This document shows positions 12,101 through 21,413 of a stretch of 63,614 nt of DNA, piece after piece. The first letter of the stretch is position 1. Every line of letters begins with the position of its first letter. The stretch lies in NCBI GenBank assembly GCA_011947345.1, contig JAAVTG010000241.1:1-63614 (forward strand), in the 5' to 3' direction. The DNA is from Phytophthora quininea. Taxonomy: Eukaryota; Oomycota; Peronosporomycetes; Peronosporales; Peronosporaceae. The translations under genes were made by a program, and so were the position numbers. The notes beneath the pieces are model-generated. The model did not search any database and was not told the origin of the DNA. It saw nothing but the letters and a program-made list of their open reading frames with translations.

Positions 12101-15005
12101 GTTTAGATGCACGGCCTGAAGTACAAACAATCGAGTTGAAGTGGATGACTCCGCCTACGGCGGCTCCATTTAAGTTAGCATTTGGTGGTTTGATGACAGC
12201 TTCTTTACCGATGGATATATCGGCAGACAACCTTCGCTTTGCGTTGATGAGTTTGGCTTCTGGTACCAACGTTCCTGTTGGGAACATTGAAGTTTCGCGT
12301 GTGGCTTTGGACGCTGGCTTGGGTTACGAATGGAGTGTGACATTCGATAATACGAACAAAAATGCCGGAGACCAGCCAATGATACAATTTAGCCTAGGCA
12401 TAGTGAATGGAGGAAGCGGTGTAGTCGGCAGCCTGTTTGAGGCTACATCTGGCATTTTCAGCCAGTCGGGAACGTATTCCCGGGAACTCAGGAGGTGCAA
12501 GTGTTAGTGACGTACCATGCCAGCATCCAAGTAGGCGGGTACTTTAGATTGAGCTTCAGAGGCTCGACTTGGACAAATTACTTATCCGCTCAAGTGAGCG
12601 CTGCAGACTTGGAGCTAGCACTGGAAGCACTTCCTACAGTTGGCGATGTGACGGTGAACTTGGAAGTCATGGCAGCGTACACATTTGGTCAGGTCTGGAC
12701 GATTACTTTCGAATCCAATGTAGGCAATCTTCCTGCACTCATCGTGGACTCGTCTAAGATCACTCCAGTGGCAGCATTTATTGGTGTGAAGGATGGAGAT
12801 AATGCGGTCGATACGAACGGACTGCTATGTCTACCGGACGGCATCGCTTGTCCAGGGTCGTGGCCCTCAATTTCAAATGTAATACAGCAGGCTGCACCTA
12901 TGATGAGCATCGCGCAACTTGCAACACCAGGAGAAGCAGCCGTGGATTATGGATACTATGACACACTAGACCCCCGTACTTTAACATATACTATACTTAA
13001 CTTGACACCTGGGCAATCCTACCAAGTAGCTGTAGCTGCTAGAAATGCTCAAGGCTTGGGAACACGCACACATTCATCACCAGCTGCTGTGATACCTCCG
13101 CTACAAGTTCCAGGGCCACCAGTGAACGTAAGTGTGGATGTGAATCCAGGCGTTGCTACACAACTGCTGGCGAGCTGGACAGATCCTGAAAGCGATGGTG
13201 GCAGTCCTGTGTGGATGTATCGCGTGGAGTATGACGCTTCACCTCTGTTCACAGACCGAGGTCAACAAGACGTCTATTGCCCTGTTGCACCGACTCCCGC
13301 TATTTGGACAGTTCAAACTCTTCGAACTACTGCTGCATCCCCGACAAAGCCGATTTCGAACGGATTCTTTGAGCTGGAGCTGACAAGGCAAAACGTCGTA
13401 CAGATATCTGACCCGATACCGTGGAATGCAGCTGCCACCGCAAGCGATGAGGCAAATTCAGTGAGTAGTACGGGATCAGCGGTATTTTGTACAACAGCGC
13501 TGGTATCTTGTACTAGCAGCAGCACATTTCCTACGGACAACTTGAACATTCTGGTTCGATAGAGTCCAAATTCAGCCAGTTTGCGGAGCTAACTAACGGT
13601 GTACAGGTCACGCGTACTGCATCACAGGCTGGCGACGGGGTTTTACGTGGACAATCACATTCTTGGATGGTGGAGACGACTTCTCTTTGGGGTACAGCAG
13701 GTCACACTTGCATGTGATGTTAGTGCTGACCCAGTCGTTTGTGGTGCTACGTACAATGTAGTCGTCACTAACGTGAGGCATGGCGTAATGCCGACGAGTT
13801 GTGTCGGAAGTCAAGTCATCCCCAGCTCGGGTGTGCTCAACAAAGGACAACTGTACTATGTACGAGTCTTCGCCTATAGCCAGGTTGGCTTTGGAGAGCC
13901 GACACTCGCATTGGCACCACAAAAGCCTATGGTGGTTCCTGGGCCTCCAAACTCTGTGACGCTTTCAGTTCTAGCAGCCACAGAGCTCGTCGTGCTGTTC
14001 AGTCCTCCAGACGATAACGGCGGAGACACAATTACAGGCTATGAGATCCAATGGGCTACAGACGCTGCGTTCACGACGCCAAATTCCGCTCTCGTGATTT
14101 CAGCAAGTGGCATTAGCGCCCCTTACCGACGAATTATTACATCTCTCACAAAGGGAACTCTCTACTACGTTCGCGTCCATGCACAAAACTCCCAAGGCTT
14201 TGGCCAATTCCAAGTGACGTCGCCAGCGTCTCAACAACCATACATGATACCTGGTGCACCGACGTTAGTGGTGCTTGGAGTCACGAGCTCCACCATGCTC
14301 ACAGTGGGGTGGGCGCCTCCTTTAGATGACGGGGGCGACACAGTCTCTGGATATGTTGTGCAGTGGGATGTCGCTCCCACCTTTGACTCACTTGTAGCAG
14401 GCGCCACAACAACCGCAACCATCAATGACGCAACACAGCAGTCGTACACGATTACTTTATTGACGCCTGGAACACGCTACTACGTTCGTGTGTCTGCCAT
14501 GAATCTCGGCGGTAAGGGAATACCACAGACATCTACACCAGCATCGTTGGTAGCGGCGACGACGCGTCCAGGCAAACCAAACTCGCTGGCTGCTGCTCCC
14601 ACTGGTACTCCGGGGCAGATTCAGGTGATTTGGCAACCACCGCGAGTACCTGCCCACGGTATTCCCTGCGCAGGGTCGCTGCTAACTCCAGAGAGCTGTC
14701 CGTACCTTAATGGACTCGATATGGTGTATGGGGGCGTCAGTCTTGAGAGCTACCTCGTGCAGTACGCCGACTCGAGTGACTTTTCGTTGGCGACGGAAGT
14801 CGACTCGACCACCACGTCAACGGTGATCTCGGGGCTCCAAAGTGGAAAAACATACTACGTCCGGGTGCTGACGGTGAATAGCCAAGGTCTCAACAGCGAC
14901 TTTTGTGCTCGTGCAAACACTCAAAACCTTTTATGTCCTGACCATCTCGTCCTGCAAGATGGAAGTGTCGTCACCGGAAACTTTGTCTCAGCTGTGCCAG
15001 CGTAG
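1..15005 (+). CDS. Giant FN3 / 'IPWNA'-module repeat protein, left copy (5' end outside window, frame broken)
   Basis: This is an extracellular-type repeat protein with no enzymatic domain that I can see. It alternates fibronectin type III domains (PGxP linkers, a W in strand B, YxVxW and YYVRVxAxNxxG strands) with an approximately 90-residue module. The module reads EVQ.., GTFTLxFxG, IPWNA, MxxALExL, GYxWxITF, GDxPLL. The open segments are 1-392, 344-2656, 2590-3000, 2916-3407, 3546-3911, 3929-5041, 5055-5405, 5699-6412, 6474-7496, 7312-7722, 7607-8398, 8112-11429, 11426-11596, 11596-12507, 12495-13562 and 13599-15005. They switch frame with overlaps of only a few bases, so introns do not explain the breaks. 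Several switches sit in homopolymers. Position 1 corresponds to 54203 in the right copy, so roughly 7.3 kb of 5' sequence should lie upstream of the window. The stop is TAG at 15003-15005. The function is unknown; a cell-surface or matrix role is inferred from the domains. Confidence 0.75.
1024..1378 (+). repeat. Array of 13-residue (39-bp) (D/N)E(I/V)Q repeats within the giant protein
   Basis: Nine consecutive units each open with a tetrapeptide: REMQ, NEEQ, NEEQ, DEIQ, DEIQ, DEVQ, DEIQ, LEVQ and SEVQ. Spacing is almost always 13 residues, once 14. The units are too diverged in DNA to be a fresh microsatellite, so the periodicity is kept at protein level. Three more units with the same period (REVQ, AEIQ, PEVQ) lie at about 7720-7810 and again in the right copy near 52900-53000. 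The larger IPWNA modules begin with the same EVQxIxx strand, so these look like reiterated first strands of that module. Confidence 0.75.
1378..7550 (+). repeat. Extra block of IPWNA modules present only in the left copy
   Basis: In the right copy one FN3 domain runs without interruption through 53300-53050. In the left copy the same FN3 domain is split: its first half ends near 1020 and its last strands (PNLLAGINYYVHVAASTD) lie at 7570-7620. The intervening 6.5 kb encodes about ten further modules. Module cores can be seen at IPWDA (about 2461), ISYAA (3122), IPHNA (3577), LPWNA (4237), VPFDE (4567), IEWGA (5833), LPYGI (6049), IPFTA (6586) and IPWNA (7048). It is either an insertion or expansion in the left copy or a loss in the right copy. 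Confidence 0.65.
7597..10836 (+). repeat. 3.24-kb tract nearly identical to 49863-53105 (inverted)
   Basis: The sequence matches the reverse complement of 49863-53105 almost perfectly. I found only about five substitutions: H/Q near 9081, I/V near 10783, A/G near 8265 and two silent changes near 10700. There are three indels: CT missing near 7710 in the left copy, GC missing near 8236 in the left copy, and one base missing near 53056 in the right copy. Tract lengths of 3240 and 3243 bp agree with exactly those indels. At both edges similarity drops abruptly to ordinary paralogue level. Confidence 0.85.
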
Positions 15006-15360
15006 ACGGTTTGTGTTGTGTATTGGAAACGAACGCCACCGCAGCAGCCTTAATTGATCATGAATTGGCAATTGTCACTCCAGAGTAAATTCGGCATCGT
15101 AGAACGTGGGGCACAGTGTGTTATAAGAATTCGCACGTGATGTACTATCTGACATGCCTCAATTCTTGATACCGGTAGTTTAGCCTCCTACGAGGAATTC
15201 GCATAATTCTAGGCTACTAATACATCGTAGAAAACATTTTTAACTATTTTTTTACGTTCGCTCGCAGACAGCACATCGTTGTTCCATGTTCGGGTATTGT
15301 GTGAGAAAAAGGTTGAAACACCTACTCTTCATCGGTAGCCGCGTCCGGGTTAATCAACGT
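15006..15360. other. Convergent intergenic space between giant gene and jacalin gene
   Basis: These 355 bp lie between two stop codons. They are AT-rich, with T and A runs near 15235-15252 that could serve in 3'-end formation of either gene. No gene was seen. Confidence 0.5.
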
Positions 15361-15858
15361 CTAAATGACACCCACCGAGTCGAGCTCCTTGCCACTCGAT
15401 CCGTGAAAGCCGCTTAACTGGTAACCCTCGCGCGCCTTCACTTTCGCAACCTTGTTCGTGCGAGTTCCTCCCTCGACCGTCCTGCCCTTGTTGGTGGCGA
15501 ACCGAATGAACACAATGCGCACTTTGCCCTCCTTCTCGCCCCCGTGAGCCTCCATGGCTGTGATGTACTCATCGTCAGCGAGCTCCAGATCGTACCGGTC
15601 GCCGCCGCCGTCACCGTGGTACAGCTTCGTGTTCAGCCCGTGGGCGTCCAAGATGTCGACGCCGACACCTTTCACGCGCTCGCCAGCACGGATGTGGACG
15701 AATTTCGTCATTTGTCCAGGAGTGACAGCGTTCAAGTCCGAAAACGAGGCCCCACCGTCGGGTTGGCCGTTAACACTGCTCATGACAGTGTCCGTGAGAG
15801 CAAAGGCGCCCCGAGAAATGAGTGCCACTGCGGCGAGTACCTGAAAAGTGAATCTCAT
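15361..15858 (-). CDS. Secreted jacalin-like lectin (165 aa)
   Basis: The protein starts with a clear signal peptide (MRFTFQVLAAVALISRGAFA), which fixes the ATG at 15858; a longer frame upstream adds an unlikely hydrophilic leader. The mature part is one jacalin-fold domain. It has an IRAGERV strand, LYHGDGGGD, DDEYITAMEAH, then IRFATNKGRTVEGG and a C-terminal LSGFHGSSGKELDSVGV. These are the typical carbohydrate-binding family signatures (FATNKG and GFHGxSGxxLDxxGV). Jacalin-type domains bind mannose, galactose or related glycans; the ligand here cannot be told. The gene is intact. It converges on the giant gene, and the same pair recurs in mirror orientation at 40200-61475. Confidence 0.85.
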   Translation of the reverse strand: MRFTFQVLAAVALISRGAFALTDTVMSSVNGQPDGGASFSDLNAVTPGQMTKFVHIRAGERVKGVGVDILDAHGLNTKLYHGDGGGDRYDLELADDEYITAMEAHGGEKEGKVRIVFIRFATNKGRTVEGGTRTNKVAKVKAREGYQLSGFHGSSGKELDSVGVI

Positions 15859-16566
15859 CGTTGTCGTGTGGAGTTGCAGGTAGAAGGCAAAGTTGCGATT
15901 GGTTCGTCGATCCCCAGTGTTGCCACTGAAAAGTTGTTGATACGCGCAGTCAATGACTTCCAGCATCTACACATCATAAACTGCGCTCACGACATGATAC
16001 TACTTATTTTTTTAATATTTAATATTACAGTTATTTCTAAACGCACTATTTTGAAGTGTACAATCTTGACTCGCTCACTGATATTCACAGTTCGTTCGTA
16101 AGAACTGTGTATTGTGTTCAGCTTTGACGTAACAGTCACAAAAACGGACATAACGTAACGCTCTATATAAAGCTTTGACGTACCGGTATACCGGTATAAA
16201 TACCGATACAAATAATGGAACAGACTTTTTTATTTATGGGCCGACGAGCGCAAATTGCGGAGGAGGCGGGACAGTAGTGGAGGAGTGGAGAAGGCTCCTG
16301 CTACAGCTAGAAGACATCTGCCGATGCTAGTCTGCTGCTGTTGGCAAACATGGTTGGTCACTCTTGCGTTGAGGTCGCTCGCAATATGCATGCAATGCAT
16401 GCACGAAGTGCAGTAATTAACAATACGAGCACCCGGTTTTTATAATTAACAGGACCACATCATCATTCCTTCGAAGCCACGTTTCCTATTGCGCGAAGCA
16501 ATCGAGTGGGATGCGCACGTCCTCTTTTTATATTAACGCGCTCGTGGGTACCTGCTGCCTGGATTC
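15859..16566. other. Intergenic region upstream of jacalin gene and Helitron ORF
   Basis: An AT-rich stretch of 708 bp. It contains a perfect 16-bp palindrome at 16181-16196 (TACCGGTATACCGGTA). A 12-bp direct repeat AGCTTTGACGTA occurs at 16120-16131 and 16171-16182, containing a TGACGTA core, and a TATATAA lies at 16164-16170. These may be promoter elements for the jacalin gene or part of the Helitron 5' end. I could not define the Helitron 5' terminus. Confidence 0.4.
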
Positions 16567-17475
16567 ATGAGAAGCTCATTTGCGAATCTACCGTGTTGCT
16601 GGCGAGTGATAGACACAACGAAGCGAAAGCAAGCAGTAGATGACAGGTCAGATGATGATGACAGTGAAAGTGACCTCTTAAAGCATCTGGACGGAAACCA
16701 ACAGCGACAGGTTGAAGCATGGGGAGGCGAACAACAGCGAGTATATCTGCAGGGTGCTTGTGGGGATAATGTTGAGAACGTGCTGAGTGGGAATCTATTT
16801 TGCTCTCGCTACATTTCTGGAGGTTTGGCTTCTGCTGTGGAGACTGCTCAAGTGATGACAATAGAGGACGATGTCGATGCCACACGGATCGATCAATTGG
16901 TGGAGGAGAGACGGAAGGAGATGAACCGCATTCGACAGCGTCGGTTCCGGCTCAAGAAGCGAGCCAAGTTGGCTAGCGCAGCAGTCACCGGCGTTGGCGG
17001 TGAAGGTGGTGGTGAAGGTGGTGGTGATGGTGGTGGAGTTGTGGCCGCTGCTGCGGAAGATGACCAAGGGATGACAACGGTGGAGGGCGTCGACGAGGGA
17101 AAGAAAAAGTCGAATCGTATTCGACAACAACGGTTTCGGTATAAGCGCGATAGAGATATCAAGAACGAGGCTTGCAGATTTGACAACGAACTTAGCTCTG
17201 GCGAGCGAGCACACTGTATGAAGGAACTGCAGCGGGCTCTCGGACCAGAAGGTCTAGATGAATGCGTGTGTGCTTCATGTGACCGCCTAGTACTTCGTTG
17301 CGTATCGCGCAGAGTGAATGACACTGACCTTAATTATCTCAAGATGATGACGAAAGCTCTGCATGTAGACACATCCAAACTACCTGAAGCGCTCATTAAT
17401 CAGTATCGTCCTCCAGATCATCTAACTACGCTTCCTGGCGCTATGGTCTCCCCGAGCGATACAGACCTACACTAA
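16567..17475 (+). CDS. Helitron protein, N-terminal segment
   Basis: A 302-residue segment at the 5' end of the Helitron coding region. It has acidic stretches (DDDDSESD), two copies of a basic motif NRIRQxRFRxK at about residues 120 and 180, and a Gly/Glu repeat near residue 140. A cysteine-containing CVCASCDRLVLR near residue 240 is typical of the region before the DUF6570 domain. The two NRIRQ motifs suggest nucleic-acid binding. The frame is lost just before 17497, where the next segment takes over. Confidence 0.6.
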   Translation: MRSSFANLPCCWRVIDTTKRKQAVDDRSDDDDSESDLLKHLDGNQQRQVEAWGGEQQRVYLQGACGDNVENVLSGNLFCSRYISGGLASAVETAQVMTIEDDVDATRIDQLVEERRKEMNRIRQRRFRLKKRAKLASAAVTGVGGEGGGEGGGDGGGVVAAAAEDDQGMTTVEGVDEGKKKSNRIRQQRFRYKRDRDIKNEACRFDNELSSGERAHCMKELQRALGPEGLDECVCASCDRLVLRCVSRRVNDTDLNYLKMMTKALHVDTSKLPEALINQYRPPDHLTTLPGAMVSPSDTDLH

Positions 17476-17496
17476 TGAGCATACTTTTCTACGCTC

Positions 17497-18465
17497 GTGG
17501 TTTTGGTGTGCAACGAGTGTGACAATGCTATTCAGCATGGAAAACTACCAAAATTTGCGATAGCGAATGGATTCTTCATTGGGAGACTTCCAGAGCATCT
17601 ACGAGACTTAACACTGCCAGAACGTTTCATGACACAGCTGGCGAATGTTGTTGCCCTGACTCGAGTGATGCGGGGTGGCCGCCACCGATGCATACGGTCG
17701 CATTGCATTGCGTATGACTGTACACCGGGGCCACCAATTTCGTTGCTACCGCGATCACTAGCTGGCGTGACTTCGTATCGCGTTGTGATGGTTGGCGAGT
17801 TTACCGCGGGACAAGTTGACCAAGTTCGCAAGTTGCATCGAATCAGAAACAAATCTGTTCGAAATGTGTTTGGGTTTTACAAGTTACGCAATCATTTGTA
17901 CGCAGATATATCGGAAGATGGATATGTGATGAAGAGTGTATTTACTGATGATCGTGTCGAGCAAGTGTTTATGGAACACATTCCCGATCCTGATGGTAAA
18001 TTAGATGATGAAATGAATGGAGAGCAACAAAGTGTTCGTGGTGAATCTGACGCTTGGCGTGTGGTGGGCGAAGAAAACGAGTGCAGGGTGATTGAGCGGC
18101 GCATAGGTTTAGCTGATGATGGTACACCCGCTGTAGAGCACGCTAATCCGACTGCGACTAAAGCGAATGAAAGTGAAGAACGTGAATTTGAGATCCGCAG
18201 ATCTAATCACATTGCAAATGACATTTCTGGGGATCTGCTAGCTCGAATGTTTCCTCATCTGTTCCCTTTTGGCCGAGGAGGTCCTGGAGAGCACCGACGG
18301 ATTAGTGTTTCGGTGCAAGAATGCGCTAAATACTATACCATACTGAGCGGACGTCAATTTGCTGAAGATGAGCTTTTCTTACTGGTTGCGTTGGATCGAA
18401 TCTCGTTGAGCAACATGTACATCCAAAATCACATACGCTGCCAACGCTTTCCACATCTTCTGTAA
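17497..18465 (+). CDS. Helitron protein, DUF6570-like segment
   Basis: The segment opens with CNECDNAIQHGKLPKFAIAN, then GFFIGRLPEHLRDLTLPER, which is the usual oomycete Helitron arrangement ahead of the Rep domain. Later NDISGDLLARMFPHLFPFG marks entry to the Helitron-like N-terminal domain. The reading frame ends at a stop only because the LTR-like insert begins; past the insert the same frame resumes at 19014. Confidence 0.75.
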   Translation: MVLVCNECDNAIQHGKLPKFAIANGFFIGRLPEHLRDLTLPERFMTQLANVVALTRVMRGGRHRCIRSHCIAYDCTPGPPISLLPRSLAGVTSYRVVMVGEFTAGQVDQVRKLHRIRNKSVRNVFGFYKLRNHLYADISEDGYVMKSVFTDDRVEQVFMEHIPDPDGKLDDEMNGEQQSVRGESDAWRVVGEENECRVIERRIGLADDGTPAVEHANPTATKANESEEREFEIRRSNHIANDISGDLLARMFPHLFPFGRGGPGEHRRISVSVQECAKYYTILSGRQFAEDELFLLVALDRISLSNMYIQNHIRCQRFPHLL

Positions 18466-19006
18466 CAACTAGCGCGGGCGGGGAGCGTTGAGCGAGACGG
18501 CGGTGTTGCTGCGGGCGGAGCTGTAGTCGGAGGGAGGAGGAGCCTTGGCACTTGGAGAGTAAATTGAGAAGTGAGATTGATCTGGCGGGTTTATCTTGCT
18601 AGCGCGCGTTGGGGAAACGCAAAGGAAATCCAGTTCCCATCCTAAAGCCTATCAATTCTCTAAGTCCATATGAATCCTAAATCTACCAATGAACAGCTCC
18701 TAACTGGAAACGTAGCTCGAATCTTGAATCTTCTTGATGCGTTCCATAATCAAGAATCCATCAATAACTGGATTCTTTCAAATCCGTAGAATTTAAGAGC
18801 CAATCAGAGTAAAGATTATGGGACGTTCTTGAGACACCTAGAAGGTGTAATCTTGAACTTGAAGCCCTCGACCAATAGGAACGCTTTATGTATGTATGTT
18901 TACTACCATAAAGATAGCCAGCTATCCAGCATAATCTGGATAGTCTCAAAACGTATTGTCGGGTTGTCGTCTGCAACATGTTGTCGCTGACGGCAATTCC
19001 GTCACA
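18461..19006. mobile_element. Probable solo LTR (about 546 bp) inserted in the Helitron
   Basis: The insert starts TGTAACAAC and ends ..CCGTCACA. TCTTC lies on both sides (18456-18460 and 19007-19011); the wider direct repeat CACATCTTCTG occurs at 18452-18462 and 19003-19013. There is no coding sequence inside. Excising it restores the Helitron reading frame. The TG..CA ends, the 5-bp duplication and the size suit a solo LTR. The exact boundary is ambiguous by a few bases because the flanking repeat is longer than 5 bp. Confidence 0.65.
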
Positions 19007-19013
19007 TCTTCTG

Positions 19014-21120
19014 GAAGGCTACGAAAACCTCAGTGCAGAACAGTTGGGCCAGGCCTTACTCGAAAATGAGAGGCGGCACCACGGGTGCTTACCATGGAAA
19101 TCTTCGGAGGATACTGTTGCCCAACGATTTCTTATGACAGTCGAAATAGGCACTCGCTCCGTCTGGGAAGTAATGCTGAGCGAGCTCAGTGTCGTCGCAA
19201 AGCTTTTGCCTATCAGGCTAGATTCGGACAGCCGGCCCTCTTCGTTACGTTGACCCTCAACACCGATAACTCTTTGGTGTTGACGCAGTATACGGGAATT
19301 TCATCCCTTGATACACTTTTTGACATCCTGGAGGCTCCTCTACCCAGTAAATCAGAACTACGAGAGGCGAGCAGAGGGAACGATTCTGCTTCGGCACGCC
19401 TCTTCATTCGGCAAGCTGATGCATTTATCCGATATGCATTAGGTATGGATCCTGCCACTCACAAACGACTACCATTCCGCGGCCTCTTTGGGGACGTCAA
19501 GGCTTTCTTTGGTATGGTAGAAACTCAGGGCCGGGGTACTCTACACATTCATTTTCTTATCTGGCTAGACAACTGCCCTCAAAACTCAGTTGCTACCGAA
19601 AAGCTATTGGATTCTCACCTGGGCAAAGACTTTTGCCAGCTCGTGACATTATACGCCGAAAGTGTGGTTCGAAATGATCTGCCTATTCCGCTTGACGAAT
19701 GCGGCTGTTCTAAGTGTGGTGCTAGCTTTGACAACCTCGTTGCCCTACCAATTCCAGACCAAGCCCGAAAGAAGGTACAAACTCGTCATTTGCAAGCTCG
19801 GTTTAGGCGTAATGTAGTGGAGCCAGTGTTAGCAGAGTGTCGATGCTGCAGTGCGCAATTCAGTTCGCAGCATCTCATCCGTAATGCTCTGCTAAAGGCT
19901 CGACCAACGTTTTGGCCAGCATGGGAGCGCCACCTATCTGCTCACGAAATCGAGGATCAGGCTCGCCTGGAGATAAAGTGCCGGAACTCAAAGCAGCATG
20001 CTGTTAATAAAGTTTGTGATTGCGAGTCAGTTCATGCAAGCTTTTGCAGCGGGATATTGAATCGCGACGGGACATCGGAGCTGCTGGAGCAGTCCAACCA
20101 CGCGCAGATGATGATCCGTTCCGCAATGATGCATTGGCAAGATTAATTGAAGCACTGCCACCGTTTACCACCGATGCTCGATTGTCGAAGCAATCTCTTG
20201 ACTACATGGTTTCCGTTCTGGTTGTGTTGGTCAATCAGCATCTTTGGTGCCACACGACGAGCTGCTTTAAGCAATCTGTGGTAACAGCGAATGATTCTTT
20301 CTGTCGCTACCGATTTCCTCGCCCGCGCTTTGACGCCACCTCGTTTAAATCGTCTGGTGTAGAGCTAAAGAGAACTCTCGGACATGAATTTGTGAATGGA
20401 TTCAATTACGAGATAATGACTACATTTAAATGTAATCACGACGTCCAGATCCTGCTAGGCAGCAGCGATGCTACCGAGCGGATACACTACTGCTGTAAAT
20501 ATGTAAAAAAGCAGCAAAACCGATTAGATTCGCAAGTGGCTGTTGCTGTGGCCGCGTTGAAGAGACGACAGATACGCGAAAGTATCGAAGCGACTCCTGC
20601 TGATTCATTTGTTCCTAATCAACACATTGTGGCTCAAAAGCGCGTCGCTGCGCTAATTTATAATTTGACCAACCGCCAGGAAATAGCAGGACCTCTGGCA
20701 GCTCTCTACCTTTACCGTGGATCGTGTTGCTACTCGAGCGCAAAGTGTACGACATTGCCTCTTGGAGATGTGATTCGACAGCTAATGAGATCAGATGAGT
20801 ATTCCTGCAACCTTGTCAATGATGCTGATGACGCACAAAAAACAATTTTTCGTGCAGTATCATATCTTGACGACTACATTTTCGACCCAAGAAGCTTGAG
20901 GAGGTAAACCTGTACGAGTTTTCTATGTGGTATTTCAGAAAAAGTACGAGCAAGCCTCGAGTCGTAGACTAAGCTCTGCTTGCGGCCACCCTCTAAGCAA
21001 AACACACTGTTTAGGGAAGCGATACAAAGAGGTTGTCCCTGTCGTATAAAACTTTCGGATGCCCAACACGGTAGGGAAGCATCAACAGAAAAGAAATGCA
21101 AGTATGCGGTACTTACCTTG
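19014..21120 (+). CDS. Helitron Rep (HUH endonuclease) segment
   Basis: The segment carries FVTLTLNTD, then GRGTLHIHFLIWLDN (about 19535-19580), the HUH metal-binding motif of Helitron Rep proteins. Farther on FKCNHDVQILL and HYCCKYVKK (about 20420-20520) correspond to the Rep C-terminal region with candidate catalytic tyrosines. HUH enzymes nick and rejoin single-stranded DNA during rolling-circle transposition. Frame changes occur near 19165 (in a GGG run), near 20100 and near 20900. The coding sequence runs up to the Gypsy insertion at 21121. Confidence 0.8.
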
Positions 21121-21351
21121 TGTAGTAGGTCCACGGGAACACGTATTAGGGAAGCTGGTGGCTTCCTTGGATCCTTGCTTGTATTTGGTCGATTCAGAAG
21201 TGAGTACGTCTAGCTAACTGAGAGCCCTCTCTCCATGGAGGCGCTCTAGTATCGTCCTCAACAGATCCTAGCTACTCTACCACCAGCTCGGCTTCGGTGT
21301 CTGATCCTAAGCCTGGTGAGTGAGTCATGTATTGTACATGAGCCCACTACA
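21121..21351 (-). repeat. 3' LTR of the Gypsy element
   Basis: 231 bp, matching 26355-26585 except for two substitutions (TTC versus TAC near the end of CTCGGCT, and CCTGG versus CCCGG). Both copies have the same TG..CA ends. Confidence 0.9.
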
Positions 21352-21413
21352 CCGCCCTTCCAAGACTTGACTCACGATCTTGGCTTGTACGCAGTGTATG
21401 TACTTGAACACAA

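Noticed and set aside
1..15005. Short introns as the explanation for frame changes in the giant genes
   Set aside because: Adjacent frames abut or overlap with continuous domain pattern and no missing interval, leaving no room for introns. Single-base indels fit better.
15859..16566. Helitron 5' terminus
   Set aside because: No convincing TC start near an A/T target site could be fixed, so element limits are given as coding limits only.
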